This document shows positions 8,038-17,368 of a stretch of 64,000 nt of DNA, piece after piece (position 1 is the stretch's first letter; every line of letters starts with the position of its first letter). Made by a program: the position numbers and the translations under genes. This DNA comes from an uncultured Rhodospirillales bacterium. GTDB lineage: Bacteria; Pseudomonadota; Alphaproteobacteria; ATCC43930; CGMCC-115725. The stretch lies in NCBI GenBank assembly GCA_903822185.1, contig CAIJOA010000020.1, positions 1 through 64,000 of the forward strand, in the 5' to 3' direction. The notes beneath the pieces were generated by a model, which searched no databases, was not told the DNA's origin, and saw only the letters and a list, made by a program, of their open reading frames with translations.

Positions 8038-9597
8038 ATGGATTCGACCGAACGCCGCACGCCCTCCGCCAACGATCTCGACCGGTTCGGGTTGAGGCGG
8101 TTCCTTGAGGACGCGGTCGCCGCAGGCCTTTGCGACGTTCACACCGCACCGATCGACCTCGCCGATGTCGCCGAGAAGATGGAAAGCGACAACGCCGTCT
8201 GGTTCAAATCCGCCGGCCCGGAAAAGGCCGAGCTGGCCGGAGGCGTTATGGGCAGCCGGTCGCGCCTCGCCCTCGCCTTCGGCGTCAAACCGGACAAGCT
8301 GCTGGCCGAGGTCATGCGCCGCCTGCAGAACAAGCCCGAGATCGTCGAGATCAGCCGCGACCAGGCCCCGGTGCAACAGGTCGTCCTGACCGGCGACCAG
8401 ATCGATCTGACCACCCTGCCGGCGCATCTGTCGCACGGCCTCGACGGCGCGCCGTACATCTCGGCCTCGATCGACTATGTCTTCGACAAGGCCACCGGCC
8501 TCACCAATGTCGGCGTCCGCCGCCTGATGCTGCGCGGCCCGACCGAGACCGGTGTCGATCTGGTCAGCCCCAGCGATCTGCGCGCCATCTATGAACAACA
8601 TGCGGCGCGCGGCGAGAATCTGCCGGTCGCCTTCACCGTCGGCGTCAATCCGATCGACATGGTCGCGGCGACGATGCGCATGCCCGTCGATGAGATGGGC
8701 CTTGTCGCATCATTGCGCGATGCGCCGCTGCATGTCGTCAAATGCATCACCAACGACATCCGCGTTCCCGCCGATGTCGAATATGTCATCGAGGGTTATT
8801 TCGATTCGCGCGGCCATGTCGAATCCGAAGGGCCGTTCGGTGAGTTCCTCGGCTATTACGGCGGCGTCAAACAGAACCCGGTGTTCCATTGCACCGCGAT
8901 CACCCACCGCCGCAATCCGGTGTTCCAGGCCGCGACCATCGGCGGTTATCGCAACGACCGCACCGACACGGCGATGCTGAATGGGCTTCGTACCGAAGCG
9001 ATCGTGTGGCAGTCGCTGCAAACCGCGGTACGCGAGCCGCTGAACGTTTATGCGACGCCGGCGTCGGGCGGCATGTTCAATGTCCGCATTTCGATGCGCC
9101 AGCGCGTGCCGGGCGAGGCGCGCAACGCGATCCTCGCCGCCTTCTCGTGCCTGGCGAACATCAAGAACGCCTTCGTCGTCGATCCCGATATCGACATCTT
9201 CTCGGATTCGCAGATGGATTGGGCGCTGGCGACCCGGTTCCAGCCCGATCGTGACCTGATCGTCGAAAGCGGCCTCAGGACCCTGCCGCTCGACCCGTCG
9301 ATCGCGCACGGCACCCGCGTCGGCGGCAAGGCGGGCTTCGACCTGACCTGGCCCTTCGGTACCGGCGGCGCGATGGAGCGCACCGTGCCCGAGACGCCGA
9401 AATACCAGGGCAAGAAATTCGCCAGCGTCGAGGCCGCCCTGACCGACGGCCCCAAGACCTTCGAGGAGTTGATGACCGCGATCGGCAGCCGGGATGGGCG
9501 CGAAATCGTCCGGACGCTGGACGGTTTCCGCAAGGCCGGAACGCTGGGCCGCGACGAGCGTGGGCGGTGGGCCTTGCGCCCAACCCAAACCCCGTGA
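8038..9597 (+). CDS. UbiD family decarboxylase
   Basis: The 519-residue protein is a UbiD-type (de)carboxylase, which uses prenylated FMN and a metal to decarboxylate unsaturated or aromatic acids. Landmarks are the N-terminal RRFLEDAVAAG, the domain core NVGVRRLMLRGP, the E-x-GPFGEF motif (ESEGPFGEFLGYYGG), and HCTAITHRRNPVFQA. The ESEGPFGE segment carries the active-site Glu residues of the Fdc1/UbiD family. The C-terminal ~70 residues form an extra winged-helix-looking tail (SVEAALTDGPKTFEELMTAI). The prFMN-making partner UbiX is not in this window. It precedes the beta-keto acid cleavage gene by 33 bases, so both are probably cotranscribed and part of one catabolic route. Confidence 0.92.
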   Translation: MDSTERRTPSANDLDRFGLRRFLEDAVAAGLCDVHTAPIDLADVAEKMESDNAVWFKSAGPEKAELAGGVMGSRSRLALAFGVKPDKLLAEVMRRLQNKPEIVEISRDQAPVQQVVLTGDQIDLTTLPAHLSHGLDGAPYISASIDYVFDKATGLTNVGVRRLMLRGPTETGVDLVSPSDLRAIYEQHAARGENLPVAFTVGVNPIDMVAATMRMPVDEMGLVASLRDAPLHVVKCITNDIRVPADVEYVIEGYFDSRGHVESEGPFGEFLGYYGGVKQNPVFHCTAITHRRNPVFQAATIGGYRNDRTDTAMLNGLRTEAIVWQSLQTAVREPLNVYATPASGGMFNVRISMRQRVPGEARNAILAAFSCLANIKNAFVVDPDIDIFSDSQMDWALATRFQPDRDLIVESGLRTLPLDPSIAHGTRVGGKAGFDLTWPFGTGGAMERTVPETPKYQGKKFASVEAALTDGPKTFEELMTAIGSRDGREIVRTLDGFRKAGTLGRDERGRWALRPTQTP

Positions 9598-9630
9598 ATA
9601 TTACGCGCCTTCAAGTTTCAGGAGAGTGAG

Positions 9631-10515
9631 ATGGCACGGAAAGTCATGATTTCCTGCGCGCTGACCGGCGCCGCGGATACCCCCGGCAAAAACCCGGCCG
9701 TTCCGGTGACGCCGAAAGAGATCGCCGAATCCGGCATCGCCGCTGCCAAGGCGGGCGCCGCCATCATCCATATCCATGTCCGCGACCCCCAGACCAAGGG
9801 GCCGAGCATGGAATTGGCCTATTATAAAGAGGTCATGGATCGGGTTCGCGACAGCGGCACCGACGTCATCATCAACCTGACCACCGGCGCGGGCGCCCGC
9901 TTCGTCCCCGGCAGCAACGATCCGATGATCCCCGATCCGCGTTCGACCATGGTGTCGCCCGCCGAACGCGTCAGCCATGTGGTCGAACTGAAACCCGAAA
10001 TCTGCTCGATCGATATGGGCAGCATCAACATGGGCAACTTCGTCTTCATCAACACGGTGCCGCAGATCGAAGAGATCGCCACGGCGATCCGCGATGCCGG
10101 CGTCGTACCCGAGATCGAAGTGTTCGAACCCGGCCATATCCTTCTCGCCAACAAGATGATCCAGAGCGGCCACTTCAAGACGCCGACCCTGTTCCAGGTC
10201 TGCCTGGGCGTCCTCTGGGGCACGCCGGCCACGCCCGACGCGATGAAGTTCATGACCGACCTTCTGCCGAAGCAGGACTGCACCTGGTTCACCTTCGGCT
10301 GCGGCGCGCAGCAGTTCCCGATGGTCGCGCAGGCGATGCTCTATGGCGGCCATGTCCGCGTCGGCCTTGAGGACAATCTCTATCTCGCCAAGGGCCAGCT
10401 CGCCCCGTCGAACGCGGCGCTGGTCGCGAAAGCGGCAGGCATCATCGAAACGTTGGGCGAAGAGCTGGCGACCCCGGCCGAAGCCCGCAAGATGCTGGGC
10501 CTCAAGGCCGCTTAA
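9631..10515 (+). CDS. BKACE family beta-keto acid cleavage enzyme (DUF849, Kce-like)
   Basis: This 294-residue TIM-barrel enzyme condenses a beta-keto acid with acetyl-CoA and cleaves it into acetoacetate and a new CoA ester (Kce reaction type). The zinc ligands are visible as HIHVRDP near residues 49-55 and the Glu of RVGLEDNLYL near 247. The N-terminal SCALTGA strand and the NLTTGAGA segment also match. The family accepts many R-groups, so the substrate here is unknown. CAGGAGAG lies before ATG 9631. Together with UbiD just upstream it suggests processing of an acid produced by the flavin oxygenases. Confidence 0.92.
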   Translation: MARKVMISCALTGAADTPGKNPAVPVTPKEIAESGIAAAKAGAAIIHIHVRDPQTKGPSMELAYYKEVMDRVRDSGTDVIINLTTGAGARFVPGSNDPMIPDPRSTMVSPAERVSHVVELKPEICSIDMGSINMGNFVFINTVPQIEEIATAIRDAGVVPEIEVFEPGHILLANKMIQSGHFKTPTLFQVCLGVLWGTPATPDAMKFMTDLLPKQDCTWFTFGCGAQQFPMVAQAMLYGGHVRVGLEDNLYLAKGQLAPSNAALVAKAAGIIETLGEELATPAEARKMLGLKAA

Positions 10516-10521
10516 TTTCTA

Positions 10522-10600
10522 CGTCATTGCGAGAAGCGTCAGCGACGAAGCAATCCAGTGGGCTTACAGACTGGATTGCTTCGCTTCGCTCGCAATGACG
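10522..10600. repeat. Intergenic palindromic repeat, CGTCATTGCGAG family
   Basis: Outer arms CGTCATTGCGAG (10522-10533) and CTCGCAATGACG (10589-10600) are exact inverted copies. Inner arms CGAAGCAATCCAG (10546-10558) and CTGGATTGCTTCG (10571-10583) are also exact. The element occupies nearly all the space between the convergent BKACE and hmgA genes, so it may act as a two-way terminator. This hairpin type is widespread in proteobacterial genomes. Confidence 0.87.
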
Positions 10601-10604
10601 ATTT

Positions 10605-11888
10605 CTAACTCTTGAATAATTTCTCGAATCCGTTCCAGACCGAATCATAATCGCGCTGCAGCGCTGTTGTTTCGAGCGCGAAGCGGGTCGGGCACAGCAC
10701 CTGCTGCGTCTCGAACATGAAGGCGAGGCCGAGGTCCCAGTAGAACGGTTTGAGGTCCGCGGTCGAGTTCGTCACGAAGCTCGCCTGATCGGGACCATGG
10801 CCGGCCATGCAGTTATGAAGACTGCCCCCGCCCGGCACGAAGCCGCCGGCCTTGGCGTCATAAGCGCCGTTAATGAGCCCCATATATTCGTTCATCACAT
10901 TGCGATGAAACCACGGCGCGCGAAAGCTGTGTTCCGCCACCATCCAGCGCGGCGGGAAAATGACGAAGTCGAGATTGGCCGTGCCGGTAACGCCCGACGG
11001 CGAGGTCAGCACGGTGAAGATCGACGGGTCGATATGATCGAAGCTGACCGTGTTGATCGTGTTGAAGCGGGCGAGGTCATATTTGTACGGCGCATAATTG
11101 CCGTGCCAGGCGACGACATCGAGCGGGCTGTGTCCGATCTCGGTCGCCCACAGATGACCGGCAAATTTCTGCACGATCTGCGTCTTCGGATCGCGATCTT
11201 CGAATGACGCAACCGGCGTTTGGAAGTCGCGTGACGCAGCAAGACCGTTCGATCCAATCGGCCCCAGTTCGGGGAGACGCAACATCGCGCCGTAATTTTC
11301 GGCGACATAGCCGCGCGCCGTCGCATCCAGAATCTCGGCGCGGAATTTGACGCCGCGCGGCATGACCGCGATCTCACCGGGGGCGATATCAACGATACCC
11401 AGTTCGGTGACGAGACGCAGGCGGCCTTCCTGCGGCACGAACAACAATTCACCGTCGGCATCGAAAAAGACGCGATCCGTCATCGAGCGGTTGGCGCGAT
11501 AAAGATGCACCGCCATGCCGGTATGTGCGGCGGCCTCGCCATTGCCGCAGATCGTTACCAGCCCGTCGATGAAATCGGCCGGCCCGTCCGGCATCAGCAG
11601 CGCATCCCAGCGCAGACGATTGGGCGTCGGCTCGGCTTCGGTGAACGGCGCGCTGCGGATGAGGCCGTCATCCAACCGCTTGAACGGCGGATGCATCGCC
11701 GAAGGACGAATACGATAGAGCCAACTGCGCCGGTTTTCGGCGCGCGGTGCGGTGAAGGGCGTGCCGCTGAATTGTTCGGCGTAGAGCCCCAGCGGCGCTT
11801 GCTGCGGTGAGTTTTGTCCGGACGGCAACGCGCCCGCAACGGCCTCGGTCGCGAAATCGTTGCCGAAGCCGGATAGATAGTTTGTCAC
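10605..11888 (-). CDS. hmgA: Homogentisate 1,2-dioxygenase
   Basis: The enzyme opens the ring of homogentisate to maleylacetoacetate, the central step of tyrosine and phenylalanine breakdown, using Fe(II). The N-terminal [13 protein letters not shown] is a family hallmark, followed by LPSGQNSPQ and [15 protein letters not shown]. The iron-ligand region is seen in [13 protein letters not shown] and in [14 protein letters not shown]. The start is GTG at 11888, sharing GTGA with the stop of the upstream monooxygenase; this gives 427 residues, the usual length. A longer ATG-type start would run 93 bases into the neighbour. The partners fahA and maiA are not adjacent. Confidence 0.95.
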   Translation of the reverse strand: MTNYLSGFGNDFATEAVAGALPSGQNSPQQAPLGLYAEQFSGTPFTAPRAENRRSWLYRIRPSAMHPPFKRLDDGLIRSAPFTEAEPTPNRLRWDALLMPDGPADFIDGLVTICGNGEAAAHTGMAVHLYRANRSMTDRVFFDADGELLFVPQEGRLRLVTELGIVDIAPGEIAVMPRGVKFRAEILDATARGYVAENYGAMLRLPELGPIGSNGLAASRDFQTPVASFEDRDPKTQIVQKFAGHLWATEIGHSPLDVVAWHGNYAPYKYDLARFNTINTVSFDHIDPSIFTVLTSPSGVTGTANLDFVIFPPRWMVAEHSFRAPWFHRNVMNEYMGLINGAYDAKAGGFVPGGGSLHNCMAGHGPDQASFVTNSTADLKPFYWDLGLAFMFETQQVLCPTRFALETTALQRDYDSVWNGFEKLFKS

Positions 11889-13087
11889 CGCAACATGCCC
11901 GACCGCCGCAGCGAGGCGATCATCGAGGTTTCGAGGAGATGCGTGTAGGTCGCCTCGCGCGATGCGCCGAGCGCGCGCCAAGCATCGAGGTTACGCGCCC
12001 GTACTTCCGGGTCACGTTCTTCCATCAGCTTCTTGTTGCGCCCCGTCTGGCCGAGGATCGCCTGAACCGCTTCGGGTTTGCGTTGTGGCTCGTAGCCGTC
12101 GAGTTCGCTTTCGGGCGCTTCGCCGTGCCAGACGCGCGCGAGACGTTGCGTCAGATTGACCGCATCGTGAATGCCGCCATTGAGGCCGAGCCCACCCAGC
12201 GGATTGTTGATATGCGCCGCGTCGCCGGCAAGAAAGCCGCGGCCGCGACGATAGGTCTGCGCCACGCGCTGACTGACGCGATAGATCGCTTTAACGACGA
12301 TCTCGTAAGGCTCCGAACGCGGCCAGAGATTTTGCAGGCAGTTCTGCAGATAGGCTTCCTGCATCGCATCGTCCGGTTCGACGTTCGGATCGACCGGCGC
12401 CACGATACGCCACATGTCGGGGATTTCCAGCAGCACATACCAGTTGTCGGGATCGGCTGTGTAATTGACCGAACAGATATCGCCCATCTGCGTCTTGAAG
12501 TCGTAGCGCGTGCCGGCGACGAGGAAATGTTCGGGATAGGTGAAGCCTTCGAATTCGATATTCAGCGCCTTGCGGACGAGGCTGCGCCCGCCATCGCCGG
12601 CGATGAGAAAATCGCCTTTGAAGGTCTTCGGTCCCAAAGGACCTGTCGTCTCAACGACGGCCTCGTCATCGCCCATCGTGACTTTCGTCACCTCGTGCGA
12701 GAGCAACAGTTCGACGTTCGGCATCTTGCGCAGTTCGGGATAGAGCCAGCCGACCAGCTTGAATTGTTCGCATTGCAAACGGTACGGATGCCGCGTGTCG
12801 TTCTTGAGCATCGTCATGTCGAATTCGACGATCTTGCCTTGCTGCCGGTCGCGATATTGCATCAGCGGACAGATGAGGCCCATCGACACCATTGCCTGCG
12901 CCGCACCGCATTCCTCCAACAGATCAAGCGTCGGCGGCTGAATCGTCGATGCGCGATAATCGAGGACGACATCGTCGGCCCGTTCCAACACCGTCACCGG
13001 AATGCCGCGCTGCGCCAACAACAACGCCGCGACGGAACCCACCGGCCCGCCGCCGACGATAAGAACGCGATCATGCTTCAGCCGCAT
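11885..13087 (-). CDS. FAD-dependent aromatic monooxygenase (PHBH fold)
   Basis: This 400-residue class A flavoprotein monooxygenase has the three expected motifs: [17 protein letters not shown] near the N-terminus for FAD, a DG segment ([15 protein letters not shown]) in the middle, and GD ([21 protein letters not shown]) near residue 280. Such enzymes use NAD(P)H to hydroxylate phenolic rings. The ATG at 13087 is preferred over an in-frame GTG at 13102 because it clears the upstream stop by two bases. It is coupled to hmgA through a GTGA overlap, so formation of homogentisate or a related hydroquinone is a reasonable inference. The exact substrate is not determined. Confidence 0.88.
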   Translation of the reverse strand: MRLKHDRVLIVGGGPVGSVAALLLAQRGIPVTVLERADDVVLDYRASTIQPPTLDLLEECGAAQAMVSMGLICPLMQYRDRQQGKIVEFDMTMLKNDTRHPYRLQCEQFKLVGWLYPELRKMPNVELLLSHEVTKVTMGDDEAVVETTGPLGPKTFKGDFLIAGDGGRSLVRKALNIEFEGFTYPEHFLVAGTRYDFKTQMGDICSVNYTADPDNWYVLLEIPDMWRIVAPVDPNVEPDDAMQEAYLQNCLQNLWPRSEPYEIVVKAIYRVSQRVAQTYRRGRGFLAGDAAHINNPLGGLGLNGGIHDAVNLTQRLARVWHGEAPESELDGYEPQRKPEAVQAILGQTGRNKKLMEERDPEVRARNLDAWRALGASREATYTHLLETSMIASLRRSGMLR

Positions 13088-13089
13088 CG

Positions 13090-14496
13090 TTACGCCTTGC
13101 ACATCGGCGGAGTGCCAAGCCGTTCGCGCGGCGTGCCGAGGACGCCTTCGACAGCACAGGCGATCGCCACCAGTTTCTCGTCATCGCCGCCTTTGGCAAT
13201 CAGCTGCAGCCCGACCGGCATGCCGAGACGATCGAGCCCGACCGGCAGGGTTGCGGCGCAGAGCCGGAGGAAATTTCCCGGCACCAGATTGTGAACGATG
13301 CCGCGATTGCGCGCCCAGAATTTTTCCGGTCCTTGTTCTTCGGTCATGACATGCGGCGTCAGCATCACGGTCGGCGTTGCGATGACATCGACATCGTCGA
13401 ACCGGGCGACGGCGCGTTTTTCCGCATCGGCCAAGCGCATCAGCCGCGTCAGATATTCGCGCGCGGGGATATTGGCCGCGCCATTGACCGCCGGCGCGTT
13501 GACGGGGTCGATGGTCGCCAGCCAATCCGGCAATTCACGATCGAGGAAGGCGCGGAACTCGATGCCCGAGACGCCGCCTTCGGCAAAGACCGCGAAAGCT
13601 TCGGCCGCTTCCGGCAAAGACTTCTCGCGGACCATCGCACCAGCACTTGCGAGGGAATCGAGCGCCTGTTTTACGACTTTGGCGATACCGTTTTCGCAGC
13701 CGTCCCAGAACCAGGAGTCCGCGAGGCCGATGCGCAGCCCCTGCACACCCGACGGCACGCGGCGCATAAAGTCGAAGCCGTCGCCCAGTTGCGGATCGAG
13801 CGCGGCGAAGCTGAAGGCCGCATCGGCCATACTGCGCGCCATGATGCCCGGCGTATCGAAGGTGAAGCTGAGCGGGACGATGCCTTCGCTGGACCAGCGG
13901 TCCTTGGTGAATTTCAAACCGGCATTGCCGGTCATCGACGCGGGCAACCGCACCGATGCTGCCGTGTCGCTGCCGAAAGCGAGCAGCGCCGAGCCTTCGC
14001 AAATTGAAACGCCCGCGCCGCTCGACGAGCCGCCGGGCGAGCGATGTAGCTTCGCATCCCAGGGATTGCGCGGTGCGCCGTAATGCGCGTTATGGCCGGT
14101 GCCGCCGAAGGCGAATTCGACCATATGCGTCTTGCCCATCACCGTGCCGAGTTGTCGGCGCAGGCTGGCGACGACGGGACCATCGACTTCGAATTTTGCC
14201 GGCAGGCGTTTCGGCGATCCCGCATAGGTTGGAAAGCCCGAGACGGCAAAAAGATCTTTGATCGAAGTCGGTATGCCCTGCAGCGAACCGGCACGTGCGC
14301 CGACGGCGAAAGCCGCATCGGCGGCATCGGCGCATTTACGCGCATGATCCGGCGCCCATTGCGAATAGGCCATCAGCTTCTCGCCGCAGCGATCGTGATT
14401 GGCGATCGCTTCTTCGGCCAAAGTACGCGCCTTGATCTCGCCTTCGCCCATCAGCACGGCAAGCTCGGCGATGGGGCGTGTCAGCGCCTCGGTCAT
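13090..14496 (-). CDS. Amidase signature family hydrolase
   Basis: The 468-residue protein has the Ser-cis-Ser-Lys triad of the amidase signature family: Lys80 in TSIKD, the cis-serine in GGSSSG (residues 155-160) and the nucleophile Ser181 in SDTAASVRLPA. The usual GG before the nucleophile is replaced by AA, which is uncommon but seen in aryl and fatty amide hydrolase subgroups. It should cleave an amide to acid and amine in the cytoplasm. It is placed 12 bases after an amidotransferase gene and 2 bases before the FAD monooxygenase, so the product acid could feed the aromatic route. Substrate unknown. Confidence 0.9.
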   Translation of the reverse strand: MTEALTRPIAELAVLMGEGEIKARTLAEEAIANHDRCGEKLMAYSQWAPDHARKCADAADAAFAVGARAGSLQGIPTSIKDLFAVSGFPTYAGSPKRLPAKFEVDGPVVASLRRQLGTVMGKTHMVEFAFGGTGHNAHYGAPRNPWDAKLHRSPGGSSSGAGVSICEGSALLAFGSDTAASVRLPASMTGNAGLKFTKDRWSSEGIVPLSFTFDTPGIMARSMADAAFSFAALDPQLGDGFDFMRRVPSGVQGLRIGLADSWFWDGCENGIAKVVKQALDSLASAGAMVREKSLPEAAEAFAVFAEGGVSGIEFRAFLDRELPDWLATIDPVNAPAVNGAANIPAREYLTRLMRLADAEKRAVARFDDVDVIATPTVMLTPHVMTEEQGPEKFWARNRGIVHNLVPGNFLRLCAATLPVGLDRLGMPVGLQLIAKGGDDEKLVAIACAVEGVLGTPRERLGTPPMCKA

Positions 14497-14508
14497 CGTG
14501 GCCTCCCT

Positions 14509-15213
14509 TTATTTCTTGTCGAGTTGATCGATCCAGTCATTGAGCACGCTCTGCGCCTTGGGCGCAAGCAGCGGTGCGTATTGTCCGGCATCGGCGCGCA
14601 GCGTGCCGAGCGCGACACCCGGCGTCGTCGCGATCTCAAGCGTATGACCGACATACCAGCGTTCGAGCCCCTTGCCGCTGGCCTCAAGATGAAATTGCAG
14701 CGCGAGCCCATGTTTCTCCCAGGCGAAAGCTTGGTTCGACGTCAGTTCGGTCGAGGCGAGATGCGTCGCGCGGTCGGGCAGATCGAAGGTGTCGCCGTGC
14801 CAATGCAGAACCTTGGAACCGGGCGTCACGAAACGCAGTGGCGAAACTTGGCCGTCTTCGCTGAGATTGATCGGCGCCCAGCCGAGTTCCTTCTTGCCCG
14901 GATAAACCCGCGCGCCCAGGACCCGCGCCATCAACTGCGCGCCAAGGCAGATACCGATCACCGGACGATTCTGCTTGAGCCGCGTTTCGATCAAACGCAG
15001 TTCGGCATTGATGAACGGATAGGACGCTTCTTCATAAGCACCAATCGGCCCGCCCAACACCGCCAGCACGTCGCACGAAGCAAGGTCCGGTGCGGTCAGA
15101 TCATCGACCGGTGCATCGCGATAGCTGATTTGATAACCGCGCGCTTCGAGCGGCGCGGCAAAGCCATCCAGATCCTCGAAGGCGACATGACGGATCGCGA
15201 TGAGGTTCGGCAT
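14509..15213 (-). CDS. Class I glutamine amidotransferase-like protein
   Basis: This 234-residue single-domain protein resembles the stand-alone GMP synthase-type amidotransferases. It has the nucleophile elbow GICLGAQLMA with Cys89, the HWHGDTFDLP segment, and a QFHLEAS motif with the catalytic His and Glu. Relatives hydrolyse glutamine or gamma-glutamyl compounds such as gamma-glutamyl polyamines or anilides. No synthetase domain is attached. It lies 2 bases after gpsA and 12 bases before the amidase in one minus-strand run. A gamma-glutamyl hydrolase role in the same catabolic unit is possible. Confidence 0.88.
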   Translation of the reverse strand: MPNLIAIRHVAFEDLDGFAAPLEARGYQISYRDAPVDDLTAPDLASCDVLAVLGGPIGAYEEASYPFINAELRLIETRLKQNRPVIGICLGAQLMARVLGARVYPGKKELGWAPINLSEDGQVSPLRFVTPGSKVLHWHGDTFDLPDRATHLASTELTSNQAFAWEKHGLALQFHLEASGKGLERWYVGHTLEIATTPGVALGTLRADAGQYAPLLAPKAQSVLNDWIDQLDKK

Positions 15214-15215
15214 GG

Positions 15216-16223
15216 TTATCCCTTCGCCGTTTCGGTTTTAAAGGGCCGCGCCAACAGCCCCTCAATGGTTTTGTCGATCGCAGCGCCGTGATGCAGCACT
15301 GCCTCGACGGCCGCGACGATCGGCATGTCCACCTTCAACTTGCGGGCAAGTTCCGCCGTCGCCGCCGCCGAGCTGACGCCTTCGGCAACCGAACGCCGCG
15401 CGGCGAGATAGGTTTTCAAATCCTCGCCTTTGCCCAATGCAAAGCCCAACGCGTGATTGCGCGATTGCGTGCTGGAACAGGTGAGGGTGAGATCGCCGAG
15501 GCCCGAAAGCCCCATCAGCGTTTCCGGCCGTCCGCCCATTGCGAGCGCCAGCCGCACCATCTCGTTGAGGCCACGCGTGATCAAAGCCGCGCGCGCGTTG
15601 TCGCCGAAATCGCGACCCATCACGATGCCGCAAGCGATGGCGAGAACATTCTTCACCGCGCCGCCGATCTGCGCACCGGCGACATCGTCCGACAGATAGG
15701 GTCGGAATTCACGCGTGCCCATCGCGGCGATAAGTTGTTGTCCCAACGCCGCATCGGCGGCGGCGAGCGTTACCGCCGTCGGCAAGCCACGCGCAACCTC
15801 GGCCGCAAAGGTCGGACCGGACAGCACGGCGACAGATGCTTGCGGTAAGGCCGCCGCAACCACGTCGCTGAGCATCGCGCCGGTTTTTTCTTCAATGCCC
15901 TTGGCGCAGATCACCGCCGGCGTCCCGGCTGCGACATGCGATACCAGCGCTGCACAGGTCGCACGCAGATGTTGCGCCGGCGGCACGAGCAGCAGCGCCT
16001 CAGCCGTCGCCACCGTGGCGAGATCGTTCGTTGCAACGATGCCTGAATTGAGCGCGATGCCCGGCAGAAAGACTTTGTTCTCGTTCTGGCGATTGATCGT
16101 CTCGACAACGTCCGCTTCACGCGCCCACAGCACGACGTCGCGGCCGGCGCGATGCAGCACTTGCGCTAAAGCCGTGCCCCAGGCGCCGCCGCCGATGACG
16201 CCGAACCGTTGCATCGCACTCAT
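15216..16223 (-). CDS. gpsA: NAD(P)-dependent glycerol-3-phosphate dehydrogenase
   Basis: The 335-residue enzyme makes sn-glycerol-3-phosphate from dihydroxyacetone phosphate for phospholipid synthesis. The Rossmann motif [14 protein letters not shown] opens the protein. The family segments [17 protein letters not shown], the catalytic Lys in [13 protein letters not shown], and [11 protein letters not shown] are all present. It overlaps the end of tsaD by four bases (ATGA), the common alphaproteobacterial tsaD-gpsA pairing. Downstream genes are unusual partners (amidotransferase, amidase and aromatic catabolism) and follow with almost no gap. Confidence 0.96.
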   Translation of the reverse strand: MSAMQRFGVIGGGAWGTALAQVLHRAGRDVVLWAREADVVETINRQNENKVFLPGIALNSGIVATNDLATVATAEALLLVPPAQHLRATCAALVSHVAAGTPAVICAKGIEEKTGAMLSDVVAAALPQASVAVLSGPTFAAEVARGLPTAVTLAAADAALGQQLIAAMGTREFRPYLSDDVAGAQIGGAVKNVLAIACGIVMGRDFGDNARAALITRGLNEMVRLALAMGGRPETLMGLSGLGDLTLTCSSTQSRNHALGFALGKGEDLKTYLAARRSVAEGVSSAAATAELARKLKVDMPIVAAVEAVLHHGAAIDKTIEGLLARPFKTETAKG

Positions 16224-17284
16224 GCCTTCACCCCCGCACCACGCATCGGCGCCGCGCCCGGATCGAGCGGCCAGCGCGGACGCGGCGCGAAATCCAATCC
16301 ATCGACCAAGCCAAGTTTCATCCGTTCGAGTCCGGCCCAGCCGATCATCGCGCCATTATCGGTGCAGAGCGATACCGGCGGCGCGACGAAATCGAGACAG
16401 GCGTTTTGCGCCAAGTTGGTCAGTCGCGTCCGCAGCGCCGTGTTTGCGGCAACCCCACCGGCAACGACCAGTGTCTCTCCGTCCGGATGGCGGTTGCGGA
16501 AAATCGCGATCGCGTGGCGCGTCCGGTCGGCAAGGCTATCGACGATCGCGGCCTGAAGCCCGGCGGCGAGATCGGCTTGGTCTTGCGCCGCAAGGACACC
16601 GTCCGGCGCTTGGCGCTCGACCGCCAGCCTGAGCGCCGTCTTGAGACCCGAAAAGGAGAAATCGCAGCCATCCCGCCCAAGCATGGGCCGGGGCAATAGG
16701 AAACGTTTAGCGTCGCCTGCAGCAGCCGCCCGTTCGATGGCCGGGCCGCCGGGATAATCGAGGCCCAACAGCTTCGCGCCCTTGTCGAAGGCTTCGCCCG
16801 CGGCGTCGTCGATGGTAGTGCCGAGCCGACGGTAGCGCCCGACGCCCTCGACGATGAGGAACTGGCAATGCCCACCGGAAACCAGCAGCAGCAGATAGGG
16901 AAACGGAATGTCCTTCACCAGCCGGGGGCTGAGGGCATGGCCTTCGAGGTGATTGACCGCGATGAAGGGCAGGCGGCGGGCGAAGGCGATGGCTTTCGCC
17001 TCCATCACCCCAACGATCACCCCGCCGATGAGCCCGGGACCGCCGGTTGCCGCCACCGCCGACAGATCGCCGAATCCGACCCTGGCCTCAGCCATGGCCG
17101 CCTCGATCATCGGGTCGAGATGAGCCAGATGGGCGCGCGCCGCGATTTCCGGGACGATGCCGCCATAGGGGGCATGTTCGACCGTTTGGGAGAAGACGAT
17201 ATTGCTGCGGATATAGGGCGCGACGTCGGTGACCACCGCGGCAGCAGTCTCGTCGCAGCTCGTCTCGATTCCCAGCACCAGCAT
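16220..17284 (-). CDS. tsaD: tRNA N6-threonylcarbamoyladenosine synthase subunit TsaD
   Basis: This 354-residue ASKHA-fold protein transfers the threonylcarbamoyl group to A37 of tRNAs that read ANN codons, with TsaB, TsaE and TsaC/YwlC. The N-terminus [16 protein letters not shown], the metal-binding HLEGH pair ([10 protein letters not shown]), [10 protein letters not shown] and [11 protein letters not shown] are diagnostic. The ATG at 17284 matches the family N-terminus; the open frame runs on another 171 codons upstream, but that part is non-coding and covers the divergent hemC promoter and 5' end. tsaD and hemC start back to back, 84 bases apart, so promoters for both should lie in that gap. 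Confidence 0.96.
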   Translation of the reverse strand: MLVLGIETSCDETAAAVVTDVAPYIRSNIVFSQTVEHAPYGGIVPEIAARAHLAHLDPMIEAAMAEARVGFGDLSAVAATGGPGLIGGVIVGVMEAKAIAFARRLPFIAVNHLEGHALSPRLVKDIPFPYLLLLVSGGHCQFLIVEGVGRYRRLGTTIDDAAGEAFDKGAKLLGLDYPGGPAIERAAAAGDAKRFLLPRPMLGRDGCDFSFSGLKTALRLAVERQAPDGVLAAQDQADLAAGLQAAIVDSLADRTRHAIAIFRNRHPDGETLVVAGGVAANTALRTRLTNLAQNACLDFVAPPVSLCTDNGAMIGWAGLERMKLGLVDGLDFAPRPRWPLDPGAAPMRGAGVKA

Positions 17285-17368
17285 GGCGGCAAGAGTAGCT
17301 TTGCCGCCCCCGGGCAGCAACGCCGCAGCCCCCTTCCTTTCGGGGCGGACAGCGCCTAAGACGACGCC

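Noticed and set aside
11807-13294. 495-codon open frame antisense to the FAD monooxygenase and its neighbours
   Set aside because: The opposite strand carries three clear motifs of the flavoprotein; the antisense product is Arg/His-rich without domains.
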